The translations under genes were made by a program, and so were the position numbers. From Caldilineaceae bacterium (lineage in GTDB: Bacteria; Chloroflexota; Anaerolineae; Caldilineales; Caldilineaceae): a stretch of 46,790 nucleotides of DNA. The notes under the pieces were generated by a model that saw nothing but the letters and a program-made list of their open reading frames with translations, searched no databases and was not told the origin of the DNA. The stretch is taken from positions 1 to 46,790 of the forward strand of contig JAJEDJ010000039.1 of the NCBI GenBank assembly GCA_022821545.1, read 5' to 3'. Of this stretch, positions 8,004-17,334 are shown in pieces. How positions within the stretch are numbered: the first letter of the stretch is position 1; each line of letters starts with the position of its first letter.

Positions 8004-10871
8004 TCAGCCGGTCCGCGATACATATTCCAGCGGTTCCAACAGCCCTTCGTCACCATCGCCGCCTGGCTGATCCTGTTGCGTGTGCGGGGCGGCGGCGGAA
8101 GGGGAATCGACCGGCGGGGCGGGCGCAGCTTGCAGGGCGGTCGCCAGGACCTCGTCGACGGTCTCGACCGGGATGAAATTCATCATTTCGCGCACGTTTT
8201 CGGGCAGATCTTCCAGATCCGCCTCGTTGGCCGCGGGCATGATGACCGTACCGAGGCCCGCCCTGGCTGCGGCCAGAACCTTCTCCTTCAGACCGCCGAT
8301 GCGGAGCACCTTGCCGCGCAGGGTCACTTCTCCGGTCATGCCTATGTCGGGGTCAACCGACTTGCCGGTCAGCAGGCTGGCGATGGCGGTGACCATGGTA
8401 ACGCCGGCGCTGGGACCGTCCTTGGGCAGCGCGCCTTCGGGGATGTGCAGATGGATGTCGATCTCTTCAAAGAAACCGGGCTGGATGTTGAGTTCGGCGG
8501 CGCGGCTGCGGACGTAGCTCAGGGCTGCCTGCGCGCTCTCCTTCATCACGTCGCCCAACTGTCCGGTAAGGACGAAACCCTTTTTGCCGGGCATCTTCGT
8601 CGCTTCAAAGAAGAGAATCTCGCCGCCGGTCATCGTCCAAGACAGGCCCACGGCAACACCGGGCATTCTTGTGCGGTCCGCAATCTCCTCGCGCTGGAAG
8701 CGGCGCTTGCCCAGATAGTCGACAAGGGAGTCCGGAGTAACGTGGACGGGTGAGAAGGGGGCCTCGGCCACCGCGGTAAGCTGCGGAAGCGGGGCGGTCG
8801 AATCCTTGCCGTCGCCGGACTGGCCGTTTGACGAGAGGCCCTCCCCGTTCACAGTCGAGTCCTCAAGATAGCCCTGCTGGGGCTGACTATCGTCCAGACC
8901 CAAAGGTAGGGGCGGCTGAACCCAGTAGGGCTGCATGGCGGCGATCGCGGCGGCGACCTTGCGGCAGATCTTGCCGATTTCACGTTCAAGGTTGCGGACG
9001 CCGGCTTCGCGGGTATAGTCGTGAACGATTTTGCGCAAGGCGGCGTCGTCAAATACGACTTCGCCTTCCCTGAGACCGTTTTCCCTGATCTGCCGGGCCA
9101 CAAGGTATTGCTGAGCGATTTTGACTTTTTCGTGCTCCGTGTAGCTGCTGAGCTGGATGACCTCCATCCGATCGCGCAGCGGGCCCGGGATGGTGTCGAG
9201 CACATTGGCGGTGGTGATGAACATGACTTCACTGAGGTCAAAGGGCACGTCCAGGTAGTGATCGCGAAACTCGCGGTTCTGCTCCGGGTCAAGGACTTCG
9301 AGCAGCGCGCTGGTCGGGTCGCCGCGGAAATCGCGTCCCAGCTTGTCGACTTCATCGAGCATAAAGACAGGGTTTTTCGATTCGACGCGGCGCAGGCTCT
9401 GAATGATGCGGCCAGGCATCGATCCGATGTAGGTGCGGCGAAAGCCGCGGATTTCGGCTTCGTCGCGTACGCCGCCCAGAGCCAGCCGCATAAATTTGCG
9501 GCCCATGGCGCGGGCGATGCTGATGCCCAGGCTCGTTTTGCCCACGCCCGGCGGGCCGACGAAGCAGAGCAGGACGCCTTCTCGCTCGCGACGGATCTTG
9601 TCGCGGGCATCATCCTCGCCGTCTTCTTCACGCTGCGCCTTGCGGGCCGCACGCAGCTTGCGGACGGCCAGATACTCGACGATGCGATCCTTGATTTCGT
9701 CAAGACCGTAATGGTCCTCTTCGAGGACTGCGCGTGCGTGGGAAATGTCCAGATTATCCTCCGTGGTCTGCTGCCAGGGCAGTGAGACCATCAGGTCGAG
9801 ATAGGTCTTGATGACGCTGTATTCGGCGGCCTGAATCGGCATCCTGCGCATCCGGTTCAGTTCGCGCAACGACTCTTTGTGGGCCTCCTCCGGCATACCG
9901 GCGGCCTCGATGCGCTCCTCCAACTCGCGGATGTCGGCTTCCTGCTCATCCTCCTCGCCAAGCTCCTTTTGGATGGCCTTGATCTGTTCGCGCAGAAAGA
10001 AGTCTTTCTGCATCTTTTCCATTTCGCCCTGGGCCTGAGACTGAATCTTGTTTCCCAGCTCCATCACGTCGACTTCATTGTGAAGGAGGTGCGTGAGGCT
10101 GAGCAGTTTTTCCTGCACGCTGTCAGTTTCCAGGATTTCCTGGGAGTCGGTCATTTCAAGACGCATACTGCTGGCGACGAGGTAGGCAAGCTGGCGGGCG
10201 TTCTCGACGTTGGCCGCCATAACGGCCAGTTCGTCGGGCATCTGCCCGTCCAACTCGACCAGCCGCCGGAAAAGATCCTGAACGGCGCGGGCGGTGCCGT
10301 CGAGCTCCAGGCCCTCTTCGAGCGTTTCGGGCAGGACTTCAACGCGGGCGCGCAGGTAGGGCTTTTCCTGGATATATTCTTTCAGGCGGATGCGTTCGAG
10401 GCCCTGGACGGCCAGACGGATGGTGCCGTCCGGCGCCTTGAGCACGCGGTGAACCTGGGCGGCGGTCCCGATCTCATGGATCTGGTCGGGTGAGGGTTCT
10501 TCTATCGATTCATCCTTGCTGGTCACGAGGGCGATTATGCGGCTCTGCGGCAGGGAGTCTTCAACCAGCTGGATGCTGCGCTCCTGGCCGATAGTGAGCG
10601 GGAGCCACATCATGGGATAGACGACAATTCCCCGCAGTGGCAGTACCGGCAGGTCATCGGCGACATCACTCAGCGAGGGCTTTTTGGCGGCCTTTTCACT
10701 GGAACCGTCCTCCTGGGGCGCGTCTTCTTCCCCGTCTGGAAGATCGATCTCGACGCCGTCCTCAACCGACAGCGCCTCGCTGACGGAATCTGCCGCCGCC
10801 TCTTCCGCGGCGGACTCCTTTTCCTGTTCCGTTGCCTGCTCTTCTTCTTTCTCTTCGTGTTCCAGACTCAT
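8004..10871 (-). CDS. lon: ATP-dependent Lon protease
   Basis: Cytosolic AAA+ serine protease, 955 aa. Residues 1-72 are a highly acidic extension, then the LON substrate-binding domain (about 73-275), a coiled helical region, and AAA+ with Walker A GPPGVGKT (439-446) and Walker B-like VFMLDEVDK. An insert of about 55 residues rich in Gly/Ser/Pro/Gln (about 648-705) separates AAA+ from the protease domain. The catalytic dyad is S821 in PKDGPSAG and K864 in GLKEK, with the same 43-residue spacing as E. coli S679/K722. The frame stays open to 11102, but that would begin upstream of the likely transcription start; ATG 10871 starts the acidic tail seen in related Lons, though its Shine-Dalgarno is weak. 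Confidence 0.93.
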   Translation of the reverse strand: MSLEHEEKEEEQATEQEKESAAEEAAADSVSEALSVEDGVEIDLPDGEEDAPQEDGSSEKAAKKPSLSDVADDLPVLPLRGIVVYPMMWLPLTIGQERSIQLVEDSLPQSRIIALVTSKDESIEEPSPDQIHEIGTAAQVHRVLKAPDGTIRLAVQGLERIRLKEYIQEKPYLRARVEVLPETLEEGLELDGTARAVQDLFRRLVELDGQMPDELAVMAANVENARQLAYLVASSMRLEMTDSQEILETDSVQEKLLSLTHLLHNEVDVMELGNKIQSQAQGEMEKMQKDFFLREQIKAIQKELGEEDEQEADIRELEERIEAAGMPEEAHKESLRELNRMRRMPIQAAEYSVIKTYLDLMVSLPWQQTTEDNLDISHARAVLEEDHYGLDEIKDRIVEYLAVRKLRAARKAQREEDGEDDARDKIRREREGVLLCFVGPPGVGKTSLGISIARAMGRKFMRLALGGVRDEAEIRGFRRTYIGSMPGRIIQSLRRVESKNPVFMLDEVDKLGRDFRGDPTSALLEVLDPEQNREFRDHYLDVPFDLSEVMFITTANVLDTIPGPLRDRMEVIQLSSYTEHEKVKIAQQYLVARQIRENGLREGEVVFDDAALRKIVHDYTREAGVRNLEREIGKICRKVAAAIAAMQPYWVQPPLPLGLDDSQPQQGYLEDSTVNGEGLSSNGQSGDGKDSTAPLPQLTAVAEAPFSPVHVTPDSLVDYLGKRRFQREEIADRTRMPGVAVGLSWTMTGGEILFFEATKMPGKKGFVLTGQLGDVMKESAQAALSYVRSRAAELNIQPGFFEEIDIHLHIPEGALPKDGPSAGVTMVTAIASLLTGKSVDPDIGMTGEVTLRGKVLRIGGLKEKVLAAARAGLGTVIMPAANEADLEDLPENVREMMNFIPVETVDEVLATALQAAPAPPVDSPSAAAPHTQQDQPGGDGDEGLLEPLEYVSRTG

Positions 10872-11092
10872 GGTCGTCTCAACGCGTTTGAAGGGAGTTC
10901 CGGCTAACCGTTTTGGCCGCACATGCGAATCGGCGGCGACTCGCGGCCGCTGTCGCGGGTCCTCTCTGAATCGCCGAAGCGGTACAGTTCCACCGATTTC
11001 GGGCAAGATGGGCATACCACTGGACATGTTCCCCGAAAATTGCCGCGATAACGGCCCGAACCCAAGAGGGATCCGGACCGGAGAATAGCAGA

Positions 11093-11119
11093 ATTGTACC
11101 ACAGCAGCTTCGATTTCAA
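11093..11119 (-). promoter_or_regulatory. Candidate lon promoter with extended -10
   Basis: On the minus strand TTGAAA (11119-11114) is followed after 15 bases by TACAAT (11098-11093), preceded by TGG, an extended -10. The short spacer is compensated by the TGn element. Predicted by eye only. Confidence 0.45.
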
Positions 11120-11214
11120 AGTGAGGAAGCTACCTTTGTTTAGAGGTCAATGGTCAGCGGAGGCGCTTGCTCTGCCGAATGCCCGCCCTGCTTTTCTCCG
11201 AATGCCGCCTATGC

Positions 11215-11220
11215 TACACT
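11215..11220 (+). promoter_or_regulatory. Candidate -10 element for the enolase-superfamily gene
   Basis: TACACT preceded by TGC (extended -10 form), about 107 bases before the start codon. No good -35 is visible at 16-18 bases. Confidence 0.35.
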
Positions 11221-11232
11221 GCACAGACCCGG

Positions 11233-11264
11233 TCGAGCCCTGTAGTTTTCGAGCCCTGTAGTTT
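11233..11264 (+). repeat. Perfect 16-bp tandem duplication in the leader
   Basis: TCGAGCCCTGTAGTTT is present twice head to tail (11233-11248 and 11249-11264). It lies just downstream of the candidate -10, inside the presumed 5' leader of the enolase-superfamily gene. Confidence 0.8.
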
Positions 11265-11327
11265 CGTCAGCGACCGTCTGTCCGTCACCGGCTTCAGTTC
11301 AGCGCTTCATTCAGGCAGGAGAACGCA

Positions 11328-12470
11328 ATGAAGATTACGGATCTTTCCGTCCGCCGTTTTCGCTACATCTCAAACACTGTTCGGGATTCGGAAGGCCACG
11401 GCCATCCCGGGCCGGAACATGAAGCAGTGCAGTCGCTCCTGACCATTCATACGGACGAAGGCGTGGAGGGCTACTTTTTCGGCAGCCCGCCACAGGAGCT
11501 CATCAACAGCCTTGTCAAACCGTACATCACCGGCGAGGACCCGTTTTACCGGGAGCGGATCTGGCACAATCTGAAGGAACGACAGCGGCTGAATATAGCG
11601 ACGATGTCGGACAGGCTGCTCAACGCAGTGGACCTGGCGCTGTGGGACCTGGCCGGACGGGCGCTGGAGATACCGGTACACAAGCTCTTGGGGGCGACGC
11701 GCGACAAGGTGCCGGCTTACGCCAGCACGATGTGCGGCGACGACATTGCGGGCGGGCTGGGCAGACCGGAAGACTATGCGGCGTTTGCGGAGTGGTGCAT
11801 CAAGCGCGGATACCCGGCCTTTAAGCTGCACACGTGGCAGCCGCCGTACGAAGGCGCGCCCGACGTCAAGCGGGACATTGCCGCGTGCGCGGCGGTGCGC
11901 GAGGTATACGGCCCCGACGCGCATCTGATGCTCGATCCGTATCACTACTATTCCCGTCTCGAAGCGCTGTACCTGGCGAAGGGCCTGGAAGAGCTTGACT
12001 ACTACTGGATGGAGGAGCCGATGGACGAGCACAGCATGTCCTCCTATGTTTGGCTATGCGAGCAGACATCGCTGCCGATCTGCGGGCCGGAGACGGCCGA
12101 GGGCAAGATGTATACGCGGGCCGAGTGGATCAAGGCGGGCGCGTGCGATCTTGTGCGGGGGGGCGTAGGCGACCTGGGCGGGCTGACGCCGCTGATGAAG
12201 GTCGCCCATCTGTCGGAGTCGTTCGGAATGAGGATGGAGGTCCACGGCGGCGGGCCAGGCAATTTCCATGCTCTGTGCGCCATGGGCATTCCCGGCCAGT
12301 ATTATGAGCGCGGCCTGCTGCACCCCTTCATCGACTACGAGGCGCCGGCGCCCTGGCTCAACCGCCTTGACGACCCGATGGATGACGAGGGGTTCGTGCA
12401 TATTTCTCAGCTGCCGGGACTGGGCCAGGACATTAACTGGGACTACATTGCGGCCAATCTTGTCGAGTAG
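11328..12470 (+). CDS. Mandelate racemase/muconate-lactonizing (enolase superfamily) enzyme
   Basis: 380-aa cytosolic enzyme of the enolase superfamily, which abstracts a proton alpha to a carboxylate, often as a sugar-acid dehydratase. Visible active-site landmarks: K166 and H168 in FKLHTW, metal ligands D203 (MLDPYHYY), E229/E230 (WMEEPMDEH) and E255 (GPETAEG), and H306 in VHGGG. Length is normal. The start is supported by AGGAG six bases upstream. It heads a run with a PhyH-type oxygenase (67 bases on) and a 2-hydroxyacid dehydrogenase, suggesting a small catabolic operon for a hydroxy- or sugar acid. The specific substrate cannot be read from sequence. Confidence 0.88.
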   Translation: MKITDLSVRRFRYISNTVRDSEGHGHPGPEHEAVQSLLTIHTDEGVEGYFFGSPPQELINSLVKPYITGEDPFYRERIWHNLKERQRLNIATMSDRLLNAVDLALWDLAGRALEIPVHKLLGATRDKVPAYASTMCGDDIAGGLGRPEDYAAFAEWCIKRGYPAFKLHTWQPPYEGAPDVKRDIAACAAVREVYGPDAHLMLDPYHYYSRLEALYLAKGLEELDYYWMEEPMDEHSMSSYVWLCEQTSLPICGPETAEGKMYTRAEWIKAGACDLVRGGVGDLGGLTPLMKVAHLSESFGMRMEVHGGGPGNFHALCAMGIPGQYYERGLLHPFIDYEAPAPWLNRLDDPMDDEGFVHISQLPGLGQDINWDYIAANLVE

Positions 12471-12537
12471 GTTGGGGAAGCAGGCCAAGGGGTTGTGAGT
12501 GAGCCGGGGACAGGCTTCAGTCAACGGGAGGTTACCT

Positions 12538-13284
12538 GTGAACGAAGAGGAACGGTATTTGTTCGATCTGCGCGGTTATCTTGTCGTTGAGGACGTGCTT
12601 TCAGCAGGGGAGATCGAAAACCTGAACAAGCTGATAGACGGCCAGGGGCTTCCGGAGCCACAGCTGGACACGATGGGTGCCCGATTCGGCGGCTTTCTGA
12701 GCTGGGACGAGGCCTTTTGCAGCCTGCTGGATCATGAGCGGATAATGCCCTACCTGAGAACGATAATGGGCGACGGCTTTCGCCTGGACCATTACTATGG
12801 CATCTACATGCGCGCGGGCACGGAGCAGCTGCGTCTGCACGGCGGGGCGACGCCCTACGATCCGCCGGAGTTCTACCACTACAATAACGGGCAGATGTTC
12901 AACGGGCTGACGGTGGTCTCCTGGAATTTGAGTGCGACCGGGCCGGAAGTAGGCGGTTTTTGCGCGGTGCCGGGCAGCCACAAAGCGAACTTCCCCTGCC
13001 CCGACGGCATTCGCGTTGCGCACGACGCGCATGAGGCCGTCGTCATTCCGGAGGCGCCGGCCGGTTCAGTCGTCATCTTCACCGAGGCACTGACCCACGG
13101 TACGATGGCGTGGAGGGCAGAGTTCCAGCGGCGTTCGCTGCTCTACAAGTACAGTCCGGGCCAGCAGTCGTGGAGCGCAAAGTACTCAGAGGCGCCGAAG
13201 ACCGTTGAACTGACGGCGCGGCAGAAACTGCTGTTTGAAAGGCCCTATTTCAACTCACGGCCATCGCTTTTTGAGGAGGCGTAG
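12538..13284 (+). CDS. Phytanoyl-CoA dioxygenase (PhyH)-like protein with atypical iron motif
   Basis: 248 aa, PhyH-type Fe(II)/2-oxoglutarate oxygenase fold. The N-terminus LFDLRGYLVVEDV is typical. Proposed metal site: H101 in RLHGGATP and H187 in LTHGTMAW, with R198/R199 placed to bind 2-oxoglutarate. The position expected to be Asp in H-x-D is Gly (H101-G-G), as in the second PhyH gene of this window. CAVPGSHKANFP is a common family motif. I chose GTG 12538 because CGGGAGG lies six bases before it; an in-frame GTG at 12499 lacks this. The gene lies between the enolase-superfamily gene and a 2-hydroxyacid dehydrogenase. Function beyond oxygenase-like is unknown. Confidence 0.82.
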   Translation: MNEEERYLFDLRGYLVVEDVLSAGEIENLNKLIDGQGLPEPQLDTMGARFGGFLSWDEAFCSLLDHERIMPYLRTIMGDGFRLDHYYGIYMRAGTEQLRLHGGATPYDPPEFYHYNNGQMFNGLTVVSWNLSATGPEVGGFCAVPGSHKANFPCPDGIRVAHDAHEAVVIPEAPAGSVVIFTEALTHGTMAWRAEFQRRSLLYKYSPGQQSWSAKYSEAPKTVELTARQKLLFERPYFNSRPSLFEEA

Positions 13285-13315
13285 CCGCTTTATTGCCCGC
13301 GACAGGAGCATTCTG

Positions 13316-14374
13316 ATGCCTCAACTCTTCCGCATCGGCGTTTCATCCGGATTCAAAACCGCCGCGCCCGGAACGATAGAGCCGGTGCTGGCGCGGCTGA
13401 TCGACCCTCTGCCCCAGGTTGCGTGGGACTTCTTCGATGCGGGCGGCGGAGAGCCGGTACGGGCGGATGCCATCGCCGGCTTTGACGGCGTGATCGCGCT
13501 GGGCAGTCCGTATGACGCCTCAACGGTTGCGGGCAACGGGGCGCTGGCCTGTCTTGCGCGCTGGGGGGTCGGTTACGACCTGGTCGACACGGAGGCTTTG
13601 ACCGCCAACGACATATTGCTCGCCATTGCGGTCGACGCCGTGCGCAAACCGGTCTCGGAGGCGATACTGACACTGATCCTGGCAATGGCAAAGAAACTGT
13701 GGGCCAAGGACCGGCTCGTGCGCACAGGACGCTGGGACCTGAAGGCGGAGACTTCCGGCCTGGGGCTGAGCGGCAAGACGGTCGGCTCGGTGGGGATGGG
13801 CAATATCGGCGGTGAAATGTTCCGGCTGCTGGGCCCGTTCGACCTGGGCCGGCGCCTGGCGCACGACCCCTATCTTGACCGCCAGAGGGCCGAGGATCTC
13901 GACGTCGAGCTTGTTAGTTTGGAGACCGTCTTCAGGGAATCCGACTTTGTCGTGACCAACTGCCCGTTGACGGAGGAGACGCGGGGCTTCCTCAATGCGC
14001 GGCTGTTCGCGATGATGAAGCCGAGCGCGTATTTCATCAACACGGCCCGCGGGCCGATCGTCAACCAGGAGGACCTGGTTGAGGCGCTACAGGCAGGTAC
14101 GATCGCAGGGGCGGGCCTGGACGTGATGGAACCGGAGCCGCTGCCACTCGATCATCCGCTACTTGAGATGGACAACGTGATCCTGTCGCCCCACGCGCTG
14201 GCATGGACGGACGATCTTTATGAAATGAACGGCACGATCGCGTGCGAGAGCCTGCTGGCGGTGTTCCGGGGAGAGCTGCCGGCCTTTCCGGTGAACCGTG
14301 AGGTGATCGAGCGGCCGGGCTTTCGCGAGAAACTGGACGGACTGGCGGCACGGTGGCGCGAGTTCGAGGCGTAG
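13316..14374 (+). CDS. D-isomer-specific 2-hydroxyacid dehydrogenase
   Basis: 352-aa NAD(P)-dependent dehydrogenase reducing 2-oxoacids to D-2-hydroxyacids or the reverse. The nucleotide-binding domain shows GKTVGSVGMGNIGGEMF. Downstream are NTARGPIVNQEDLVEAL with the catalytic-domain Arg, the acidic segment GLDVMEPEPLP and a late H in LSPHALAW. ATG 13316 has CAGGAG seven bases upstream and begins at the substrate-domain strand (LFRIGVSS); the frame is open 27 codons earlier but that stretch overlaps the PhyH gene. It starts 31 bases after the PhyH stop, so it is probably in the same operon. Substrate unknown. Confidence 0.87.
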   Translation: MPQLFRIGVSSGFKTAAPGTIEPVLARLIDPLPQVAWDFFDAGGGEPVRADAIAGFDGVIALGSPYDASTVAGNGALACLARWGVGYDLVDTEALTANDILLAIAVDAVRKPVSEAILTLILAMAKKLWAKDRLVRTGRWDLKAETSGLGLSGKTVGSVGMGNIGGEMFRLLGPFDLGRRLAHDPYLDRQRAEDLDVELVSLETVFRESDFVVTNCPLTEETRGFLNARLFAMMKPSAYFINTARGPIVNQEDLVEALQAGTIAGAGLDVMEPEPLPLDHPLLEMDNVILSPHALAWTDDLYEMNGTIACESLLAVFRGELPAFPVNREVIERPGFREKLDGLAARWREFEA

Positions 14375-14404
14375 CGGAGCATGTTCACGAGGGAGTCAGA
14401 CTGA

Positions 14405-14890
14405 ATGAGAATATGGCCGCTGATTTGGCTTTTGGCGGCGGCGCTGACGGTCAGCGCCTGCAGTCCGATTGGGCCGCCCCAGGCCGGCGGAGGAGGCATG
14501 GAGATGGAAGACGGCATGTCAATGGACATGTCCGGAGGCTCCATGGCGGCCGATTCGCTTGAAGCGCAGACGACGGAGAACGGCCACTTCAAGGTCGGCG
14601 CGGTCAGCCGGTTGGACCCCGTCGTCATTAACGAAACCCATTCCTGGACCTTGCATATCGAGACCGCTGACGGCAACCCGGTAACCGATGCCGAAATCAC
14701 TATAGACGGCGGGATGCCCGAACACAACCATGGATTTCCGACTGCGCCGCGCGTGACTGAAAACCTCGGCGAAGGAAAGTATCTGCTGGAAGGGATGCGG
14801 TTCAACATGGGCGGAGCCTGGGTGCTGACGCTTGAGATCAGCTCCGGCGGCGAGAGCGATACGGTTACTTTCGAGTTCGAGTTGAAATAG
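14405..14890 (+). CDS. YtkA/FixH-like lipoprotein
   Basis: 161 aa. A lipoprotein signal peptide ends in the lipobox LTVSAC (Cys at about 20), so the mature protein should be lipid-anchored outside the membrane. Residues 30-50 are rich in Met, Gly and Asp (GGMEMEDGMSMDMSGGSM), resembling copper-binding Met patches. The C-terminal domain is an Ig-like beta fold of the YtkA/FixH type, with GGMPEHNHGFPTAPRV, the His/Met-bearing loop of that family. Its stop is three bases from the GTG of the di-heme peroxidase gene, so the two are co-translated. Copper delivery or sensing is inference. Confidence 0.8.
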   Translation: MRIWPLIWLLAAALTVSACSPIGPPQAGGGGMEMEDGMSMDMSGGSMAADSLEAQTTENGHFKVGAVSRLDPVVINETHSWTLHIETADGNPVTDAEITIDGGMPEHNHGFPTAPRVTENLGEGKYLLEGMRFNMGGAWVLTLEISSGGESDTVTFEFELK

Positions 14891-14893
14891 AGC

Positions 14894-16264
14894 GTGCGCG
14901 GCCGTCTTGTTGCAGGAGCATCGCTGGCACTGATAGTCCTCGCTGCGACGATCCTGATCCTGACCGGCGTGGTGGACGCCGGAAATGTCGGGGCCGCGGT
15001 TCGCGGTGTATTCAGCAGTTCTGCAGGCGGAAGAGGAGGCGGTCTCCTATCAGGACCGGAGGCGGCTCACAGCTGGAGCGAAGCCGAACGCGGGATTATT
15101 GCCTCTCTGAGCCTGGACCGCCTGCCCCCCTTGCCACCCGACCCGTCCAATGCCTACGGCGACAGTCCCGACGCCGCCGCCCTGGGCCACGCACTGTTTT
15201 TCGACAGCGGTCTCAGCCCGGACGGAACGGTCGCCTGTTCCACGTGCCACCAGCCGCAGAGCTACTTCAGCGACGGCAAGGCGCTGGCCAACGTGCGCGA
15301 TAGCGACACGCCCCGGCATACGCCTACGATCGTGGGCATCGCCTACAGCGACTGGTTCTACTGGGATGGGCGCAAAGACAGCCAGTGGGCGCAGGCGCTG
15401 GCGCCGCAGGAGGCTGCGATCGAGCACGGCGGCACTCGGACTGCACACGCCCGTTATGTGCTGGAGAAATTTGGGAGCCAGTATGAGGCGGTATTCGGGC
15501 CGGCGCCCGATCTCAGCGACAGGTCGCGCTTTCCGCCTGACGCCGCGCCGGTGGAGGATGAGAGGAGACTGGCGGCCTGGGAAGGGATGACCGAGGCCGA
15601 TCGCGGGGCGATCAACCGGGTTTTCGCCAACATCGGCAAGAGCATCGCGGCCTACTCTCGCAGAATTCTGCCGGGGCGCAGCCGCTTCGACGACTACGCC
15701 GCGGCCGCTCTCGTCAACGACCGGAAACGGATGGCGGAGCTGTTCAGCGCGGAGGAAGCGGAGGGGCTGCGGCTGTTTATCGGCGAAGGCCAATGCACCG
15801 ACTGCCACAACGGTCCCCTGTTCACAAACGGGACCTTTCACAATATCGGCTTGCCGTTGCCGGAGGGAAGCAGGTTCGACCAGGGCCGTTCGCTGGGGAC
15901 TCTTCAGGTGGTGGAGGACGTTTTCAACTGTCTCGGCGAGTTTAGCGACGCGGGAGAGGAGGCGTGCGTGGAGCTGCGCTTTATCAAGCTGGAAGGCGAG
16001 GAGCTGATCGGGGCGTTCAAGGTACCCGGGCTGCGCAGTGTAGCCGAAACGGCGCCATATATGCACAACGGCATCTTTCCCGACCTTGAGGCGGTCATGC
16101 GCCACTACAATCACGCGCCGCCTGCATTCCCCGGTCATTCCGACCTGGTGCCGCTTGCGTTTACGGAGGGGCAAAGCGAGGCGGTAATCGCGTTTCTCCT
16201 GACGCTGAGCGCGCCGCCTGACGCGCCGGCGGAGTTTCTGCGCCCGCCGGCGAACCAGGAGTAG
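14894..16264 (+). CDS. Di-heme cytochrome c peroxidase (CcpA/MauG family)
   Basis: 456 aa with a non-cleaved anchor or signal at residues 5-27 (LVAGASLALIVLAATILIL), so it acts outside the membrane. Two c-type heme sites are present: CSTCHQPQSYFSD in the N-terminal half and CTDCHNGPLFTNG in the C-terminal half, the hallmark of bacterial di-heme peroxidases and MauG-type enzymes. LRSVAETAPYMHNGIFPDLEAV is the usual region after heme 2. Start codon is GTG, three bases after the upstream lipoprotein gene. Peroxide reduction is the default reading; MauG-like protein maturation is the alternative. Confidence 0.9.
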   Translation: MRGRLVAGASLALIVLAATILILTGVVDAGNVGAAVRGVFSSSAGGRGGGLLSGPEAAHSWSEAERGIIASLSLDRLPPLPPDPSNAYGDSPDAAALGHALFFDSGLSPDGTVACSTCHQPQSYFSDGKALANVRDSDTPRHTPTIVGIAYSDWFYWDGRKDSQWAQALAPQEAAIEHGGTRTAHARYVLEKFGSQYEAVFGPAPDLSDRSRFPPDAAPVEDERRLAAWEGMTEADRGAINRVFANIGKSIAAYSRRILPGRSRFDDYAAAALVNDRKRMAELFSAEEAEGLRLFIGEGQCTDCHNGPLFTNGTFHNIGLPLPEGSRFDQGRSLGTLQVVEDVFNCLGEFSDAGEEACVELRFIKLEGEELIGAFKVPGLRSVAETAPYMHNGIFPDLEAVMRHYNHAPPAFPGHSDLVPLAFTEGQSEAVIAFLLTLSAPPDAPAEFLRPPANQE

Positions 16265-16270
16265 CTTTTC

Positions 16271-16287
16271 AGGGCGACGGCCCTTTG
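16271..16287. terminator. Weak hairpin between convergent genes
   Basis: AGGGC (16271-16275), loop GACG, GCCCT (16280-16284), then TTTG... The stem is only five base pairs and the T-tract is short, so this is a weak candidate terminator for the peroxidase operon. Confidence 0.3.
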
Positions 16288-16302
16288 CCCGGAAGTGGAG
16301 GA

Positions 16303-17241
16303 CTAGGCGACGCGGCTGAGCATCTCCTCCCCGCGCAGGCCGGCGAGCAGGTTGTCCACGGTGCGACGGGACATCTGGTAGCGCGTCTGGAAGGTTGCGC
16401 TGCCCAGGTGGGGGAGTATGAGACAGTTATCCAGCCGCAAGAGGGGATGGTCGCGGGGCAGCGGCTCCGGTTCGGTAACGTCCATGGCCGCGCCGGCGAT
16501 GAGATTGCGCTGCAGCGCGTCCAGGAGGGCCTCGTGGTCCACGACGCCGCCGCGCGCCACATTGATCAGGTAGGCGCTCTCTTTCATGCGCTGCAGTTCC
16601 GCCGCGCTGATCAGATGACGCGTTTCCGGTCCCATCGGCACGCTGAGGACGACGAAATCGGCCTCTTCAAGCAGGGCTTCCAGCGTTCGGTAGGCGGCGT
16701 TAAGTTCTTCGGCATGGGGGGTCCGGTTGCGGTTGTGGTAGAGGATCTTCATGTCGAAGCCGCTGGCGCGGCGGGCGACAACACGGCCGACGCGTCCCAT
16801 GCCTATGATTCCGAGCGTCGAACCGTAGATCTCGTGTCCGTGGAGAATGTTGCCATCGTAGACGAGGTAGTCGGGACCGCGTGCGTGGAGCCAGCCGGGA
16901 ACGAGATTGCGGGCGAGCGCCATCAGCAGGGTAAAGGCCATGTCGGCGGTCGCTCCATCGACGAAGCCGGGCGTGTAACCGACCGGCAGACCGCGGGCCT
17001 GCGCATCTTCGAGGACGATGTGGTCTACGCCGACGCCGAAGTTGCTCAGGCAGCGAAGCCTGGGCATTTTGTCCATGAGCGAGCCCGGGACGATGGGATG
17101 GCCGTATACAAGAAAGCCTTCGATAGTTCCCAGAACCGGGTCCTCTTCGGTCAGGTCCCAGATATGTACGTCGCAGGTGTCCGCCACCATTTCCGCCATT
17201 TCGGGCGGGAGGGCGGAGTCGGTTAGTATCTGATAGGGCAC
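16303..17241 (-). CDS. D-isomer-specific 2-hydroxyacid dehydrogenase (second)
   Basis: 312-aa NAD(P)-dependent dehydrogenase of the D-2-hydroxyacid family. Rossmann motif LGIIGMGRVGRVVA, then NVARGGVVDHEALLDAL with the catalytic Arg, DVTEPEPLP, and a C-terminal LPHLGSATFQTR in which H is the expected acid/base residue. The start is GTG 17241, preceded by AAGGAGG five bases away; an upstream in-frame ATG at 17319 would add 26 low-complexity residues. Only distantly similar to the gene at 13.3 kb. Glyoxylate/hydroxypyruvate reductase activity is likely but not provable here. It diverges from the glycosyltransferase. Confidence 0.87.
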   Translation of the reverse strand: MPYQILTDSALPPEMAEMVADTCDVHIWDLTEEDPVLGTIEGFLVYGHPIVPGSLMDKMPRLRCLSNFGVGVDHIVLEDAQARGLPVGYTPGFVDGATADMAFTLLMALARNLVPGWLHARGPDYLVYDGNILHGHEIYGSTLGIIGMGRVGRVVARRASGFDMKILYHNRNRTPHAEELNAAYRTLEALLEEADFVVLSVPMGPETRHLISAAELQRMKESAYLINVARGGVVDHEALLDALQRNLIAGAAMDVTEPEPLPRDHPLLRLDNCLILPHLGSATFQTRYQMSRRTVDNLLAGLRGEEMLSRVA

Positions 17242-17334
17242 TGGAACCTCCTTTGCAATTGGCCGGCCTGCCGCATCAGGACGGGCGGCGGGGACGACAG
17301 TGTCAGATTCATGCTCCATGAGGCAGTTGCATCG

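Larger units (their letters stand above)
10872..11327. other. Divergent intergenic region between lon and the enolase-superfamily gene
   Basis: This 456-base gap contains a candidate lon promoter (11093-11119), a candidate rightward -10 (11215-11220) and a perfect tandem duplication (11233-11264). The lon leader would be about 215 bases long. No CIRCE-type heat-shock operator was recognised. Confidence 0.5.

Noticed and set aside
10872..11102. N-terminal extension of lon to 11102
   Set aside because: It would start upstream of the candidate transcription start and is Arg/Pro-rich with no LON-domain similarity.
15050..16174. 374-codon minus-strand open frame
   Set aside because: Antisense to the di-heme peroxidase, whose two heme motifs fix the coding strand.
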